Shown here piece after piece: positions 34,793 to 43,999 of a DNA stretch of 45,241 nt. The first letter of the stretch is position 1, and each line of letters begins with the position of its first letter. The translations under genes were made by a program, and so were the position numbers. Under the pieces are notes generated by a model, which did no database searches, was not told where the DNA came from, and saw only the letters and a program-made list of their open reading frames with translations. The stretch is taken from the NCBI GenBank assembly GCA_903853805.1, contig CAINUN010000080.1, positions 1 to 45,241 on the forward strand, written 5' to 3'. This DNA comes from an uncultured Bacteroidota bacterium. GTDB taxonomy: Bacteria; Bacteroidota; Bacteroidia; Chitinophagales; Chitinophagaceae.

Positions 34793-36415
34793 ATGAAATT
34801 GAAACATCTTTTTGCACTTCTCATTCTTTTTCTTTTGACAACATCAATTCATGCACAAACCATAACACAATCCAATCTCCCAATTCTCATACTAACATCG
34901 AGCGGAACAATTGGCACTAGTAATATTGAAGGTTCAATAAAAATCATCAACAATACAGTTGGTTTAAATCATCCTAACGATGCTGCGCAATTTCAAGGGA
35001 CTATTGGTATTAAATTTCGAGGTTCTTCTATTAACCCAAAGAAATCGTACAACATTGAAACCTGGGTAAATAGTTCAGGGTTGAGTTTGGATACATCATT
35101 ACTTGGCATGCCTGCTGAAAACGATTGGGTGTTGCTCGCTAATTATTCCGACCGTTCTTTTCAACGCGACCTTATTGGATTTTACATTCATAACATGATG
35201 GGTAATTATACTCCAAGGATGCGCCTAGTTGAAGTAATTTTGAATAATACATACGAGGGTGTTTATCTTTTTGGCGAAAAAATAAAACGTGATATTAATC
35301 GTCTTGACATCTCAAAACTTAGTGTAATTGATAATGCACCACCTCAAATTACTGGAGGCTATATTCTCAAGATTGATAACTCTACAGCTGATTATTGGTC
35401 AAGTCAAATTGTACCTCCTAATGCACAGTGGGGTCAAAAAATTAATTTCCACTACGACGAACCAGATGCTTCTACTATTTCACCTGTACAAAAAGCTTAC
35501 ATTAAAAGTTATGTTGACAGTTTTGAAACTGCATTAAACGGCACCAATTTTCAAGATACTTTTTCAATAGATGGTTGGAGATATTTTGCTGGAAAAGGCT
35601 CATTTGAAGAGTATATTATAACAGCAGAAATCATGAAAAGTCAAGATGCTTATAGACTTTCTACTTATTTATATAAAGACAAAAGCAAGAAACTGAAAAT
35701 GGGTCCACCTTGGGATTTGGAATTAAGTCTTTTTAACACTGCCAATTGCAATACTTCAAAAGATACAGGGTGGGCATATAATTACGCTTCAACTTGTGGC
35801 GCTGATACTTTTCTTCCTTCATTTTGGTGGAAACGTCTAACTCAGGATTCACTTTTCATGAAAGAAATGAAATGTAAATACACAATTTATAGAGCAGATT
35901 TCTTAGACACTAATTCTATTTTCCATTTAATAGATTCCATAGGTACAATCTTAAACGCCGAACAAGCAATTACTCGAAACTTCACTAAATGGCCTACTTG
36001 GGGTACACAATTGGTAAATGAACCATTGCCTGTATCAACCAATTACACAGAAGAGATTACCAAAATCAAAAAATTCTTACGAAATAGACTCGCATTCCTT
36101 GATTCAAAATGGCTGACACCTGGTTGTACTTTAGGAATTGGAGATGTAGCAAACGAAAAGTCACAGGTAACGGTTTCACCTAATCCAGTTCATGAATCAT
36201 TGACTTACAAAATCAATATTCCAGAAACAACAAACCTAGATATTTCTGTTAGCGATGTTTTGGGAAGAACATTTATTACAAAACACCTATCAAGTTTAAC
36301 AAAAGGCACACATACTATTTCTCTTGACATGAGTTCATTGCCTAACGGCATCTTTTTTATTCATTCTATCTTTAATGAACAAGAAAGAAATTGCATGAAA
36401 GTAGTTAAGGAATAG
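34793..36415 (+). CDS. Secreted CotH-kinase protein with T9SS type A sorting domain
   Basis: Encodes 540 residues from the ATG at 34793, which starts the signal peptide (MKLKHLFALLILFLLTTSIH). The mature protein begins with the CotH N-terminal beta module (LPILILTSSGTIG) and continues into the kinase fold: IKFRGSSINPKKSYNIE, LLANYSDRSFQRDLIGF, VYLFGEKIKRDINRLDI, GGYILKIDN, and the acidic loop W307-D-L-E310. In many CotH proteins the last acidic residue of this loop is Asp, so Glu is a notable substitution. The C-terminus is a type A sorting domain (VSPNPVHESL to MKVVKE). The 175 bp to the divergent CotH gene must hold both promoters. Confidence 0.9.
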   Translation: MKLKHLFALLILFLLTTSIHAQTITQSNLPILILTSSGTIGTSNIEGSIKIINNTVGLNHPNDAAQFQGTIGIKFRGSSINPKKSYNIETWVNSSGLSLDTSLLGMPAENDWVLLANYSDRSFQRDLIGFYIHNMMGNYTPRMRLVEVILNNTYEGVYLFGEKIKRDINRLDISKLSVIDNAPPQITGGYILKIDNSTADYWSSQIVPPNAQWGQKINFHYDEPDASTISPVQKAYIKSYVDSFETALNGTNFQDTFSIDGWRYFAGKGSFEEYIITAEIMKSQDAYRLSTYLYKDKSKKLKMGPPWDLELSLFNTANCNTSKDTGWAYNYASTCGADTFLPSFWWKRLTQDSLFMKEMKCKYTIYRADFLDTNSIFHLIDSIGTILNAEQAITRNFTKWPTWGTQLVNEPLPVSTNYTEEITKIKKFLRNRLAFLDSKWLTPGCTLGIGDVANEKSQVTVSPNPVHESLTYKINIPETTNLDISVSDVLGRTFITKHLSSLTKGTHTISLDMSSLPNGIFFIHSIFNEQERNCMKVVKE

Positions 36416-36443
36416 TTTGTTGAGTTATTCAATACCATATACT

Positions 36444-36475
36444 AAGAGGTTGTTTTTAGCAACCTCTTTTTTTAT
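36444..36475. terminator. Terminator shared by convergent CotH and HAD genes
   Basis: AAGAGGTTG (36444-36452) and CAACCTCTT (36460-36468) form a perfect 9-bp stem with a 7-nt loop, followed by a T tract on the plus strand. It lies between the stop at 36415 and the HAD stop at 36472. Confidence 0.8.
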
Positions 36476-37098
36476 TGTTTTGATTTAAAAATATCCTGTT
36501 CAATAGTCATTCCTTTTTCAAGATAGATGGTTTTGATACCTAAGGTTTTTGCACCTTCAATATGTTGAGGACTGTCATCAATAAATAGGGTATACTCTGC
36601 ATTGAATCCACAATCATCCAATACTTTTTGAAAAACTTCAGGCATAGGTTTTCTTAGCCCGACACGATGTGAATAGTAAACCTTATCAAAGAAAGTTGGC
36701 AACATTAAATGATGGTCATTATGAATGATTTTGTTGAACGCAGCTTCATGTATTTCGTTTGTATTGCTCAACAAAACCAAGTCATGATAAATCCTTAACT
36801 GTTGCAAAACCTGCAATCTTCTCAAAGGAAAATCGAGCAACATAGCATTCCATGCATCTACAATTTGTTGGTCAGAAACAGAATATCTTGCATAATATTT
36901 CAAAGCCTTTATAAATTCTTGGTCATTTATTTTTCCTACTTCAAAATCATCAAAAAGATTTGATTGTTTCAATTGAGAATAAATCTCGTTAAAATTGGCA
37001 ATTCCTAAATTCACAAAAGCTTTTTCAGTTAATGAATAATCAATATTAAGTAATACACCTCCAAGATCGAAAATGATGTGTTTGATGTCTTTTATCAT
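36472..37098 (-). CDS. HAD-superfamily hydrolase (YihX-like)
   Basis: Encodes 208 residues, a cytoplasmic HAD phosphatase of subfamily IA. Motif I is IIFDLGGVLLNID, the YihX-type pattern in which Gly replaces the second Asp and the acidic residue sits further on. Motif II is LVLLSNTNE, motif III the Lys in RVGLRKPMPEVF, motif IV LFIDDSPQHIEGA. Such enzymes hydrolyse sugar phosphates such as alpha-glucose-1-phosphate; the substrate here is not known. Its -7 box ends only a few bases before the ATG (see 37103). Confidence 0.88.
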   Translation of the reverse strand: MIKDIKHIIFDLGGVLLNIDYSLTEKAFVNLGIANFNEIYSQLKQSNLFDDFEVGKINDQEFIKALKYYARYSVSDQQIVDAWNAMLLDFPLRRLQVLQQLRIYHDLVLLSNTNEIHEAAFNKIIHNDHHLMLPTFFDKVYYSHRVGLRKPMPEVFQKVLDDCGFNAEYTLFIDDSPQHIEGAKTLGIKTIYLEKGMTIEQDIFKSKQ

Positions 37099-37102
37099 TT
37101 GG

Positions 37103-37110
37103 CAAATGTA
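37103..37110 (-). promoter_or_regulatory. -7 box directly before the HAD gene, implying a leaderless mRNA
   Basis: TACATTTG on the minus strand ends 4 bp before the ATG at 37098. This is the same geometry as ispH and the ABC ATPase gene. Confidence 0.55.
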
Positions 37111-37125
37111 TTTTCGAAATTTGGT

Positions 37126-37156
37126 TTGACGAACTCCATTAGTTTTTTTAGGTTTG
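37126..37156 (+). promoter_or_regulatory. Complete promoter of the CAU-anticodon tRNA gene
   Basis: TTG (37126-37128), 20-bp spacer, TAGGTTTG (37149-37156): the full Bacteroidota -33/-7 arrangement. The tRNA begins 20 bp after the -7 box. Confidence 0.75.
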
Positions 37157-37176
37157 CACTCTTTTAGCGAAAGCTA

Positions 37177-37250
37177 GGTCCTATAGCTCAGTTGGTTAGA
37201 GCACCTGACTCATAATCAGGGGGTCCTTGGTTCAAGCCCGAGTGGGACCA
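37177..37250 (+). tRNA. tRNA with CAU anticodon (elongator Met or Ile2)
   Basis: 74 nt with all arms: acceptor GGTCCTA/TGGGACC, D-arm GCTCAGTTGGTTAGAGC, anticodon stem CCTGA/TCAGG around CTCATAA (anticodon CAU), T-arm CTTGG-TTCAAGC-CCGAG and discriminator A. The paired first base and the lack of initiator GC pairs rule out tRNA-fMet. Elongator Met and lysidine-modified Ile2 cannot be separated by eye. The 3' CCA is not encoded. Confidence 0.93.
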
Positions 37251-37255
37251 CTTTT

Positions 37256-37287
37256 ATAGGCTGCATTTTGCAGCCTATTTTTTTTTG
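37256..37287 (+). terminator. Terminator of the tRNA gene
   Basis: ATAGGCTGCA (37256-37265) and TGCAGCCTAT (37269-37278), a perfect 10-bp stem, then a run of T, 5 bp after the tRNA. Confidence 0.85.
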
Positions 37288-37369
37288 AATTGTGCTGTTT
37301 GAAATTACTTTTATAAACTAATGCTAAAACTCAAAAGGTTTTAATTCAATAATCTATCAATCTAGGCAT

Positions 37370-38536
37370 ATGAAAAGAACATTCATGAAACTTTCTTTTT
37401 CAAGAATCACTACTTCAAGAAGATTTATTCCTGAAATTGACGGGCTAAGGTTTATTGCAATAGCAAGTGTATTACTCTTTCACATCAATGGCTCCACCAA
37501 TGTGAAAGATATACACCAATATAGCCATATTCTCAACAATTCATTCCTATTGAGAGTATTTTCTCATGGCAATTTTGGAGTTCCATTATTTTTTGTAATC
37601 AGTGGCTTCATTTTAGGGCTTCCATTCGCAGAATATTATCGGTCGAGAAATAATCCTGTTAAACTTAAGACCTATTATTTAAGAAGAATAACACGTTTGG
37701 AACCACCCTATTTTTTGGTAATGACCCTTTTATTTTTGTTGACTGTTTACTTAAAAAAAACCATTCCACCGCAAGAGGGGTTGATGAGCTATTGCTCCTC
37801 ATTGATTTATTGTCACAACTTTTTTTACCCTGGAAAAATGCCTAAACTAAATGTTGTGGCATGGAGCCTTGAAATTGAAATTCAGTTTTACATCTTAGCA
37901 CCCTTTTTAGCAAAAATTTTCAGTATTAAAAACTTGAAATCAAGAAGAATTCTATTGACATGTGCAGTGTTTCTTTTAATTTTCCTCAACAACTTCTGTG
38001 TTGTTCAACCTCCTGTAATTAGTATTCTTAACTATCTTCAGTATTTCCTGACAGGTTTTCTACTTGTAGATTTATTTATTGAAAAAAGAGCATCAATTTC
38101 ACATTCAGTTTGGTTGTCTCTTCTTTCTCTTTTCCTTTTCCTTTCTATTTATATTTGGAGTAAAGAGAATTTCTCCTCATCAACAGCTCGTTTCTTTTGG
38201 GAGTCTTTTCAACTTGCTTCATCATTCTTGTTCTTTTATTTAGTATTGTGTGATAAGTATTTTAGTTTGCTTTCAAAAAAAATAATCACCAACATAGGGG
38301 GTATGTGTTATACCATTTACCTCATTCATTACCCATTAATAAGCCTATTTGGAAATACTCTTGTTAAGCATGTGTTTGTAGATAATTTCATCTTGAATAG
38401 AACCATCTATTTTTTCTTGCTCATTGGTTTTGTTCTTTTGGTTTCAGGTATCTTTTTCTTGCTGATTGAAAAACCTTGTATGGATAAAAACTGGCCAAAA
38501 AAATTAGTCCGTAAATTACAATCAATAAATAGTTAG
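37370..38536 (+). CDS. Acyltransferase-3 family membrane protein
   Basis: Encodes 388 residues. Membrane-bound O-acyltransferase of the OafA/YrhL type: the start IPEIDGLRFIAIASVLLFHING has the catalytic His, then GVPLFFVISGFILGL, the Arg-rich loop YYLRRITRLEPPYF and about ten hydrophobic helices ending FFLLIEKPC. Such enzymes acetylate sugars of surface polysaccharide, peptidoglycan or small molecules at the inner membrane. There is no SGNH domain. The start could also be the ATG at 37385. No glycan genes neighbour it, so the acceptor is unknown. Confidence 0.9.
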   Translation: MKRTFMKLSFSRITTSRRFIPEIDGLRFIAIASVLLFHINGSTNVKDIHQYSHILNNSFLLRVFSHGNFGVPLFFVISGFILGLPFAEYYRSRNNPVKLKTYYLRRITRLEPPYFLVMTLLFLLTVYLKKTIPPQEGLMSYCSSLIYCHNFFYPGKMPKLNVVAWSLEIEIQFYILAPFLAKIFSIKNLKSRRILLTCAVFLLIFLNNFCVVQPPVISILNYLQYFLTGFLLVDLFIEKRASISHSVWLSLLSLFLFLSIYIWSKENFSSSTARFFWESFQLASSFLFFYLVLCDKYFSLLSKKIITNIGGMCYTIYLIHYPLISLFGNTLVKHVFVDNFILNRTIYFFLLIGFVLLVSGIFFLLIEKPCMDKNWPKKLVRKLQSINS

Positions 38537-38649
38537 AATTTTATCTCAAAAAAATCAAGTAGCATCGAAGAAGTCTGATGAGATGAATATCTCTACACTA
38601 TTGATTTCTTTCCTATTTTCATTAATTATGTAGTACAAAATCAGCAATT

Positions 38650-40563
38650 ATGTCTTACCCATACCAAATAAAATCACTCGATCAATACAAACAAGTTTAT
38701 CAAAACAGTATTGAAAACCCTGACCAATTTTGGGCTTCTATTGCTAATCATTTTCGTTGGAAAAAGAAATGGGATAAAGTGCTGAATTGGAATTTTAAGA
38801 AGCCAGAAGTACAATGGTTTCAAGGTGCTAAACTCAACATTACCGAGAATGCACTCGATCGTCATTTGCAATACAATGGTCATCGTCCTGCAATTATTTG
38901 GGAGCCTAACGACCCCGATGATCATCACCGCATTATTACTTACAAAGACCTTCATTTCAAGGTTTGTCAGTTTGCGCATGTGCTCAAAAACAATGGTGTA
39001 AAAAAAGGGGATCGTGTAGTGATTTATATGGGCATGGTGCCTGAACTCGCTATTGCTGTTTTAGCTTGTGCTCGCATTGGTGCGGTGCATAGTGTCATCT
39101 TCGGAGGTTTTAGTGCTCAGAGTATTGCCGATAGACTTCAAGATGCTCAAGCAGCTTTCATCATTACTTGTGATGGTGCTTTTCGTGGCAATAAAGACAT
39201 TCCTTTAAAAAGCGTAATTGACGATGCTGTGGTGCAATGCAGTTTTGTAAAACGCATCATTGTTCTTACTCGTACACGCACTCCTGTGAGCATGATTAAG
39301 GGAAGAGATATTTGGTGGGAAGACGAAATCAAAAAGGTAGAAACAATGGGAAATCCAGATTTTCCTGCAGAAGAAATGGATGCCGAAGACCCTTTGTTCA
39401 TCCTATATACTTCGGGTTCTACGGGCAAACCCAAAGGTGTTGTGCATTCATCAGCGGGTTATATGGTGTATACTACTTACAGCTTTGTCAATGTTTTTCA
39501 ATACGAGCAAGAAGATATTTTCTTCTGCACTGCCGATGTGGGTTGGATTACAGGTCATAGCTACATAGTTTATGGACCACTTTGTGCAGGTGCTACTACG
39601 TTGATGTTTGAAGGCGTACCAACCTATCCAGATGCCGGAAGATTTTGGGCTATTGTTGACAAATTCAAAGTCAATACGCTTTATACTGCGCCTACTGCCA
39701 TTCGCAGTTTGATGAGCTTTGGACTTGGACCCATTCATGGACATGACCTTAGTAGTTTGAAAGTATTGGGCAGTGTGGGTGAACCCATTAATGAAGAAGC
39801 TTGGCATTGGTATGACGAGCATATTGGAAAGGGGAAATGTCCCATTGTAGATACTTGGTGGCAAACCGAAACCGGTGGCATTATGATTTCGAACATGGCT
39901 GGCATCACACCTTCAATGCCTGCACATGCTACGCTTCCTTTACCAGGAATTCAACCAACTTTGGTGGACGAAAATGGAAAAGAAATAGAAGGCAATAGCG
40001 TCTCAGGAAATCTTTGCATAAAGTTCCCGTGGCCATCTATCATTCGCACTACTTATGGCGACCACGAGCGATGCCGCACCAATTATTTTGCTACTTATGA
40101 AAACCAATATTTCACAGGCGATGGTGCATTAAGAGATGAACATGGCAACTACCGCATTACTGGACGTGTGGATGATGTATTGAATGTAAGTGGACATCGC
40201 ATTGGAACTGCCGAAGTGGAGAATGCCATCAACATGCACGCAGGTGTAGTGGAAAGTGCGGTGGTGGGTTATCCGCACGATATTAAGGGACAAGGCATTT
40301 ATGCGTTTGTGATTGATAACAACCTTCATGGCGATGAAAACCTTACCCGACAAGATATTCTTATTACCGTAAGCCGAATTATAGGTGCAATTGCAAAGCC
40401 TGATAAGATTCAGTTTGTAAGCGGATTGCCCAAAACAAGAAGTGGAAAAATTATGCGCCGCATTTTGCGCAAAATTGCTGAAGGTGAATTGACTAACCTT
40501 GGCGATACATCTACCCTACTCGACCCTTCGGTGGTGGAAGAAATTATTAAAGGAAGGGTTTGA
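38650..40563 (+). CDS. acs: Acetyl-CoA synthetase
   Basis: Encodes 637 residues. AMP-forming acetate-CoA ligase: it activates acetate with ATP to acetyl-AMP, then transfers it to CoA. Visible motifs are the P-loop-like ILYTSGSTGKPKGVVHSS, the ATP/acyl site VDTWWQTETGGIMIS, the adenylate hinge VDDVLNVSGHRIGT, and the C-terminal catalytic Lys in PKTRSGKIMRRIL, the site acetylated in regulated Acs. The length is standard. The terminator at 40610-40652 ends the transcript. Propionate activation is possible but less likely given the TWWQTE site. Confidence 0.95.
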   Translation: MSYPYQIKSLDQYKQVYQNSIENPDQFWASIANHFRWKKKWDKVLNWNFKKPEVQWFQGAKLNITENALDRHLQYNGHRPAIIWEPNDPDDHHRIITYKDLHFKVCQFAHVLKNNGVKKGDRVVIYMGMVPELAIAVLACARIGAVHSVIFGGFSAQSIADRLQDAQAAFIITCDGAFRGNKDIPLKSVIDDAVVQCSFVKRIIVLTRTRTPVSMIKGRDIWWEDEIKKVETMGNPDFPAEEMDAEDPLFILYTSGSTGKPKGVVHSSAGYMVYTTYSFVNVFQYEQEDIFFCTADVGWITGHSYIVYGPLCAGATTLMFEGVPTYPDAGRFWAIVDKFKVNTLYTAPTAIRSLMSFGLGPIHGHDLSSLKVLGSVGEPINEEAWHWYDEHIGKGKCPIVDTWWQTETGGIMISNMAGITPSMPAHATLPLPGIQPTLVDENGKEIEGNSVSGNLCIKFPWPSIIRTTYGDHERCRTNYFATYENQYFTGDGALRDEHGNYRITGRVDDVLNVSGHRIGTAEVENAINMHAGVVESAVVGYPHDIKGQGIYAFVIDNNLHGDENLTRQDILITVSRIIGAIAKPDKIQFVSGLPKTRSGKIMRRILRKIAEGELTNLGDTSTLLDPSVVEEIIKGRV

Positions 40564-40609
40564 TGGTTTGATTGGCAGTTGCCAACCTTCCAAACTTTTC
40601 CTTTTACAC

Positions 40610-40660
40610 AATTGTTAGAAAAACTATATTTAAAATGGTTTTTCTAACAATTATTTTTTC
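40610..40660 (+). terminator. Strong terminator of acs
   Basis: AATTGTTAGAAAAAC (40610-40624) and GTTTTTCTAACAATT (40638-40652) form a perfect 15-bp stem with a 13-nt loop, followed by ATTTTTTC. Confidence 0.85.
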
Positions 40661-40678
40661 TGAAAATACATTATTCGT

Positions 40679-40915
40679 CCACTTGCATTTAACAATGACA
40701 CGAATAATCGCTTATTCATCCACTTGCATTTAACAATGACATGAATAAGACCTTATCTGCCCACTTACAATTAACAATGACATGAATAAGACCTTATCTA
40801 CCCACTTGCATTTAACAATGACATGAATAAGACCTTATTAGCCCACTTGCATTTAATAATGACACATATACGACTGTATTTGCCCACTTGTGATTAATAA
40901 TCATATTGTGAATAT
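40679..40915. repeat. Minisatellite: six 41-bp tandem units
   Basis: Units start at 40679, 40720, 40761, 40802, 40843 and 40884, each exactly 41 bp apart; the last is incomplete or decayed. Each begins CCACTTGCATTTAACAATGA and continues with an AATAAGACCTTAT-like segment. Units two to four are nearly identical, the outer ones diverge. Since 41 is not a multiple of three, it is non-coding. It lies between the acs terminator and the convergent receptor gene. Confidence 0.9.
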
Positions 40916-40964
40916 TTTCGCCGTGTTTGGTGTTATCACCAAAAACACTTTATTCTACTATTCA

Positions 40965-43889
40965 CTAATCCTCTCTACCACCCCAACGTCTTGGCCCCAT
41001 TGGTGGCATCATGTCTTCGCGTGGTGGTTCGGTTTGTGGGCGGTTAAAGTTCATCATGCCTCTAAACTTACGAATGGTGTAGGTGATGTTGAGCATGAAG
41101 TATTGTTGCAATACATTGGTGTAGCTGTCTTCAATATAAGTTTCGGTCACATTGCGGCTCACTGCTTTGTTTTGATTGAGTAAGTCGTAAATGTTGAGGC
41201 GCACATCGAGGGCTTTGTTTTTAAGGAACTTGTAACCCACACCCGCATTCCAAAGCCAATAGTTTTGATTGTAGCCAGCAGATAAGCCTGAATAAACCGT
41301 GTTGGTAATAGACGAGTTGAAGACAATGCGTTTTTGATGAATGTAGTTGAAACGGAAAGAGGCATTGTGGTTGTAATAGTTGGTGTTGCTTTGAAGTTGA
41401 ATGCTGTTCTCCACAATGTTGTAATAGCCCGAGTAGGCAACGGTGAAATCGAGTGCTTCGCTGATATTGCTACTGAATACAAAACCGCTATTGGCAGAGT
41501 AGTTGTTAGAAATATTGGTAAGTCCATTCACAATTGCAGGAATACGGTTGTAGCCAATACTTGCATTGAGGTTGAGGTTGCTTTTGAGCTTCTTTACAGG
41601 AAATCCATAAGTCATAAAACTCCTCGTCGACCAATAGCCCGAAAGATTGACAGGCATGGATAGTTGCGACCCTTTATTTAAAAAGATGCCTTCGGCAACC
41701 GTAGTATCTTTTCGAAGAATGTAGCTTGCATTGCTAATGTAGTCTTTGGCATAGTTGGCATAGCACATGATAAAGAAGTTGGTGTTCTTCTCGGTGTTTG
41801 CATTGCTATAGCGGATGTTGAAGTAGTGTTGAAAATCTTGCACAAGACCCGTGTTTCCTGTCCTCACCAACAAAGGATTGCTGACGTCGTACACATTCTG
41901 CAATTGAGCAACAGAAGGAGCATTGATACTCGTGCGATACATCACCCGAATGTTTTTGTTTTTGTTGATTTTGTAATTGAGCATAGCATTAGGCAAAAGG
42001 TTTTCGAAAGTCCTGCTTGTGTTGAAGCTAATAGGATAAGTTTGGTCGCCTTTAAGCGTTGCACTTTGGAAGTTAAATCCTGCGGTCAGTTGAAGATTCA
42101 ATTCGTTGTAGCGATAACTAACCCCACCTTTTTGAATGGTGTAATTGCTGTTGTATTTATTAGACAAAGCAGTGTCGTGCAGAGTGTATTCGCCCATGCC
42201 ATTGTTGCGGTAAGTTTCTTTGTCCGATTCACTAAGGGTTGTTGAAGGTGCATAGTTCACCATCAGTTGTGCCTTTTTAGATAAAGGCTCGGTGTAAGTG
42301 AGGTTGGTGGAATAGGTTTTGGTTTTGCTGTTCAAATCATATCGTTGATCGAGTGTGATAGAAGTATCTTTATTCAAGCTGTCAATATGATATTGATTCA
42401 AAGAATAGTTACTGCCATTGCCAATGCGGTCGTTGTCCTGCGCACTGAAGTTCACGGAAACAGAACGTCCTAATTTGGAGAACTTGTGATTGTAAGTGAG
42501 GCTTCCGTTGAAGTTAACTGCGGTATTGTTGTTACTGTTTTTGTTTTGAGTTTGATTGAGCAAACTACTGTCTTGCAGCTTAGTATTCCCCTGAAGATTC
42601 TTTTCATACTCTGTATGTTGAATACTAATTCTCGGCGAAAAAATAACGGTGTTAAAAGAGTCAATGGTATATTCCATTCTCAGGTTTGCTCGATGATTGA
42701 TGTTGTTGGTAATAGTGGTGTCATAAGATTTGTACACCATGTTTTTATCGTTACCTGTGAAATAATTTCTTGTAAGATTAGTAAGCGTAGTATTGTCGGT
42801 TTCATTGAAAAAATAACTTCCAGAAACCTGCACCTTCTTAAACCATTCATCGGAATAATTGATGCCTATGGAACGAGTAGTGGTTATCCCCGATTGCGGA
42901 CCCACTAAAAAACTATTACCACCACCACCGAAGTTACCACCACCAAATCCCATTCCTCCTCCACCTCTTCCTCCGTCCATGCCGCCTCTTCCTCCACCAC
43001 TTTGTCCCATAACACCCATCAAGTCTTCGGTGCTAAAGTTCTGCTGATTGACATTGTTTACTAAGCCTAAAAGAGAAATCCTTCTTTTACCGTTAAAGAA
43101 ATTCATGTTGCCGCCAATTTGATAAAGCGCATCTGAATTTGATTTTTCTAAAGCGCCAATACCACCATACAATTTTCCAAACTGACCATTGTTTCTACCC
43201 GGACGGGTAATGATGTTCAACGTCTTTTCTTCCTGCCCATCGTTAAAACCGGTCAATTGTGCTTGGTCGCTAAGCCTGTCGAATATTTGAATCTTATCCA
43301 CCACTTCAGCCGGAAGGTTTTTGATAGAAGCATTGGGGTCGTCGCCAAAAAATGGCTTTCCATCCACCAAAACCCTTTTCACATCTTCCCCATGAGCCTT
43401 AACAGAGTTGCCTTCGGTACTAATGCCGGGCATTTTGCCAATCAACTCTTCAGTAGTAGCATCAGGGTGAGTTTTATAAGCATTGGCATTGATAGTGGTG
43501 GTGTCGCCCATTTGTTTGGTGCGTAGTTGTTGAGCGGTAATGTTTACGTTTTTAAGAGTAGTTTCTGATGTTTTCATGTTAACCCCTAAACCGTTGATTG
43601 AATTATCGAGTTTAATGAACTTAGTAAAAGCCTCATATCCCAAATAGCTTGCTTTTAAAAGGTATTTCCCATTGTTAAGGTTATTGAATTGAAAGTTTCC
43701 CGAAACATCGGTGATGGCTATTTTCTTAAAGCTACTGTCTTTTACATTGGTAAGCACAATGCTTACGCCAATCAATGCAGATGCATCCTTACTGTCTTTT
43801 GCCGTTCCTTGAATGCTCATTGATTGTGCAAATAGGGAAGTAATAGGAAATAAAACCAACAATAGGAATAGCTTAAATTTTGGGAACAT
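40965..43889 (-). CDS. Outer-membrane beta-barrel receptor (TonB-dependent-receptor-like)
   Basis: Encodes 974 residues from the ATG at 43889; a TTG 15 bp earlier is less likely. After the signal peptide (MFPKFKLFLLLVLFPITSLF) come a carboxypeptidase-regulatory-like beta-sandwich (IQGTAKDSKDASALIGVSIV; about 24-105), a plug-like domain (DTTTINANAYKTHPDATTEELIGKMPGIS and RVLVDGKPFFGDDPNASIKN), and a long barrel. No clear TonB box was found, as is common in this Bacteroidota group. Residues about 294-327 are a Gly/Met/Arg/Phe-rich loop (SGGGRGGMDGGRGGGG...). The barrel ends near YTIRKF but a hydrophilic Pro/Met/Arg tail (to RRWGGRED) follows, unusual for a barrel with a terminal aromatic. The substrate is unknown. 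Confidence 0.85.
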   Translation of the reverse strand: MFPKFKLFLLLVLFPITSLFAQSMSIQGTAKDSKDASALIGVSIVLTNVKDSSFKKIAITDVSGNFQFNNLNNGKYLLKASYLGYEAFTKFIKLDNSINGLGVNMKTSETTLKNVNITAQQLRTKQMGDTTTINANAYKTHPDATTEELIGKMPGISTEGNSVKAHGEDVKRVLVDGKPFFGDDPNASIKNLPAEVVDKIQIFDRLSDQAQLTGFNDGQEEKTLNIITRPGRNNGQFGKLYGGIGALEKSNSDALYQIGGNMNFFNGKRRISLLGLVNNVNQQNFSTEDLMGVMGQSGGGRGGMDGGRGGGGMGFGGGNFGGGGNSFLVGPQSGITTTRSIGINYSDEWFKKVQVSGSYFFNETDNTTLTNLTRNYFTGNDKNMVYKSYDTTITNNINHRANLRMEYTIDSFNTVIFSPRISIQHTEYEKNLQGNTKLQDSSLLNQTQNKNSNNNTAVNFNGSLTYNHKFSKLGRSVSVNFSAQDNDRIGNGSNYSLNQYHIDSLNKDTSITLDQRYDLNSKTKTYSTNLTYTEPLSKKAQLMVNYAPSTTLSESDKETYRNNGMGEYTLHDTALSNKYNSNYTIQKGGVSYRYNELNLQLTAGFNFQSATLKGDQTYPISFNTSRTFENLLPNAMLNYKINKNKNIRVMYRTSINAPSVAQLQNVYDVSNPLLVRTGNTGLVQDFQHYFNIRYSNANTEKNTNFFIMCYANYAKDYISNASYILRKDTTVAEGIFLNKGSQLSMPVNLSGYWSTRSFMTYGFPVKKLKSNLNLNASIGYNRIPAIVNGLTNISNNYSANSGFVFSSNISEALDFTVAYSGYYNIVENSIQLQSNTNYYNHNASFRFNYIHQKRIVFNSSITNTVYSGLSAGYNQNYWLWNAGVGYKFLKNKALDVRLNIYDLLNQNKAVSRNVTETYIEDSYTNVLQQYFMLNITYTIRKFRGMMNFNRPQTEPPREDMMPPMGPRRWGGRED

Positions 43890-43999
43890 AATATTAGGTT
43901 TCAATAAAAACGCTGCAAAGGTTCTTTAATTCTATCTACTCATAAAATTGAATCCTACGAATTGGCTATTTTTAAGACTAAAACAACTTGTCAAATCCT

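Noticed and set aside
40679-40915. CRISPR-like repeat-spacer array with CCACTTGCATTTAACAATGA as repeat
   Set aside because: The sequence between the shared blocks is itself repeated, so there are no unique spacers; period and decay fit a minisatellite.
42859-43047. Proline-rich plus-strand frame
   Set aside because: It is the antisense of the Gly-rich loop of the receptor gene and has no independent support.
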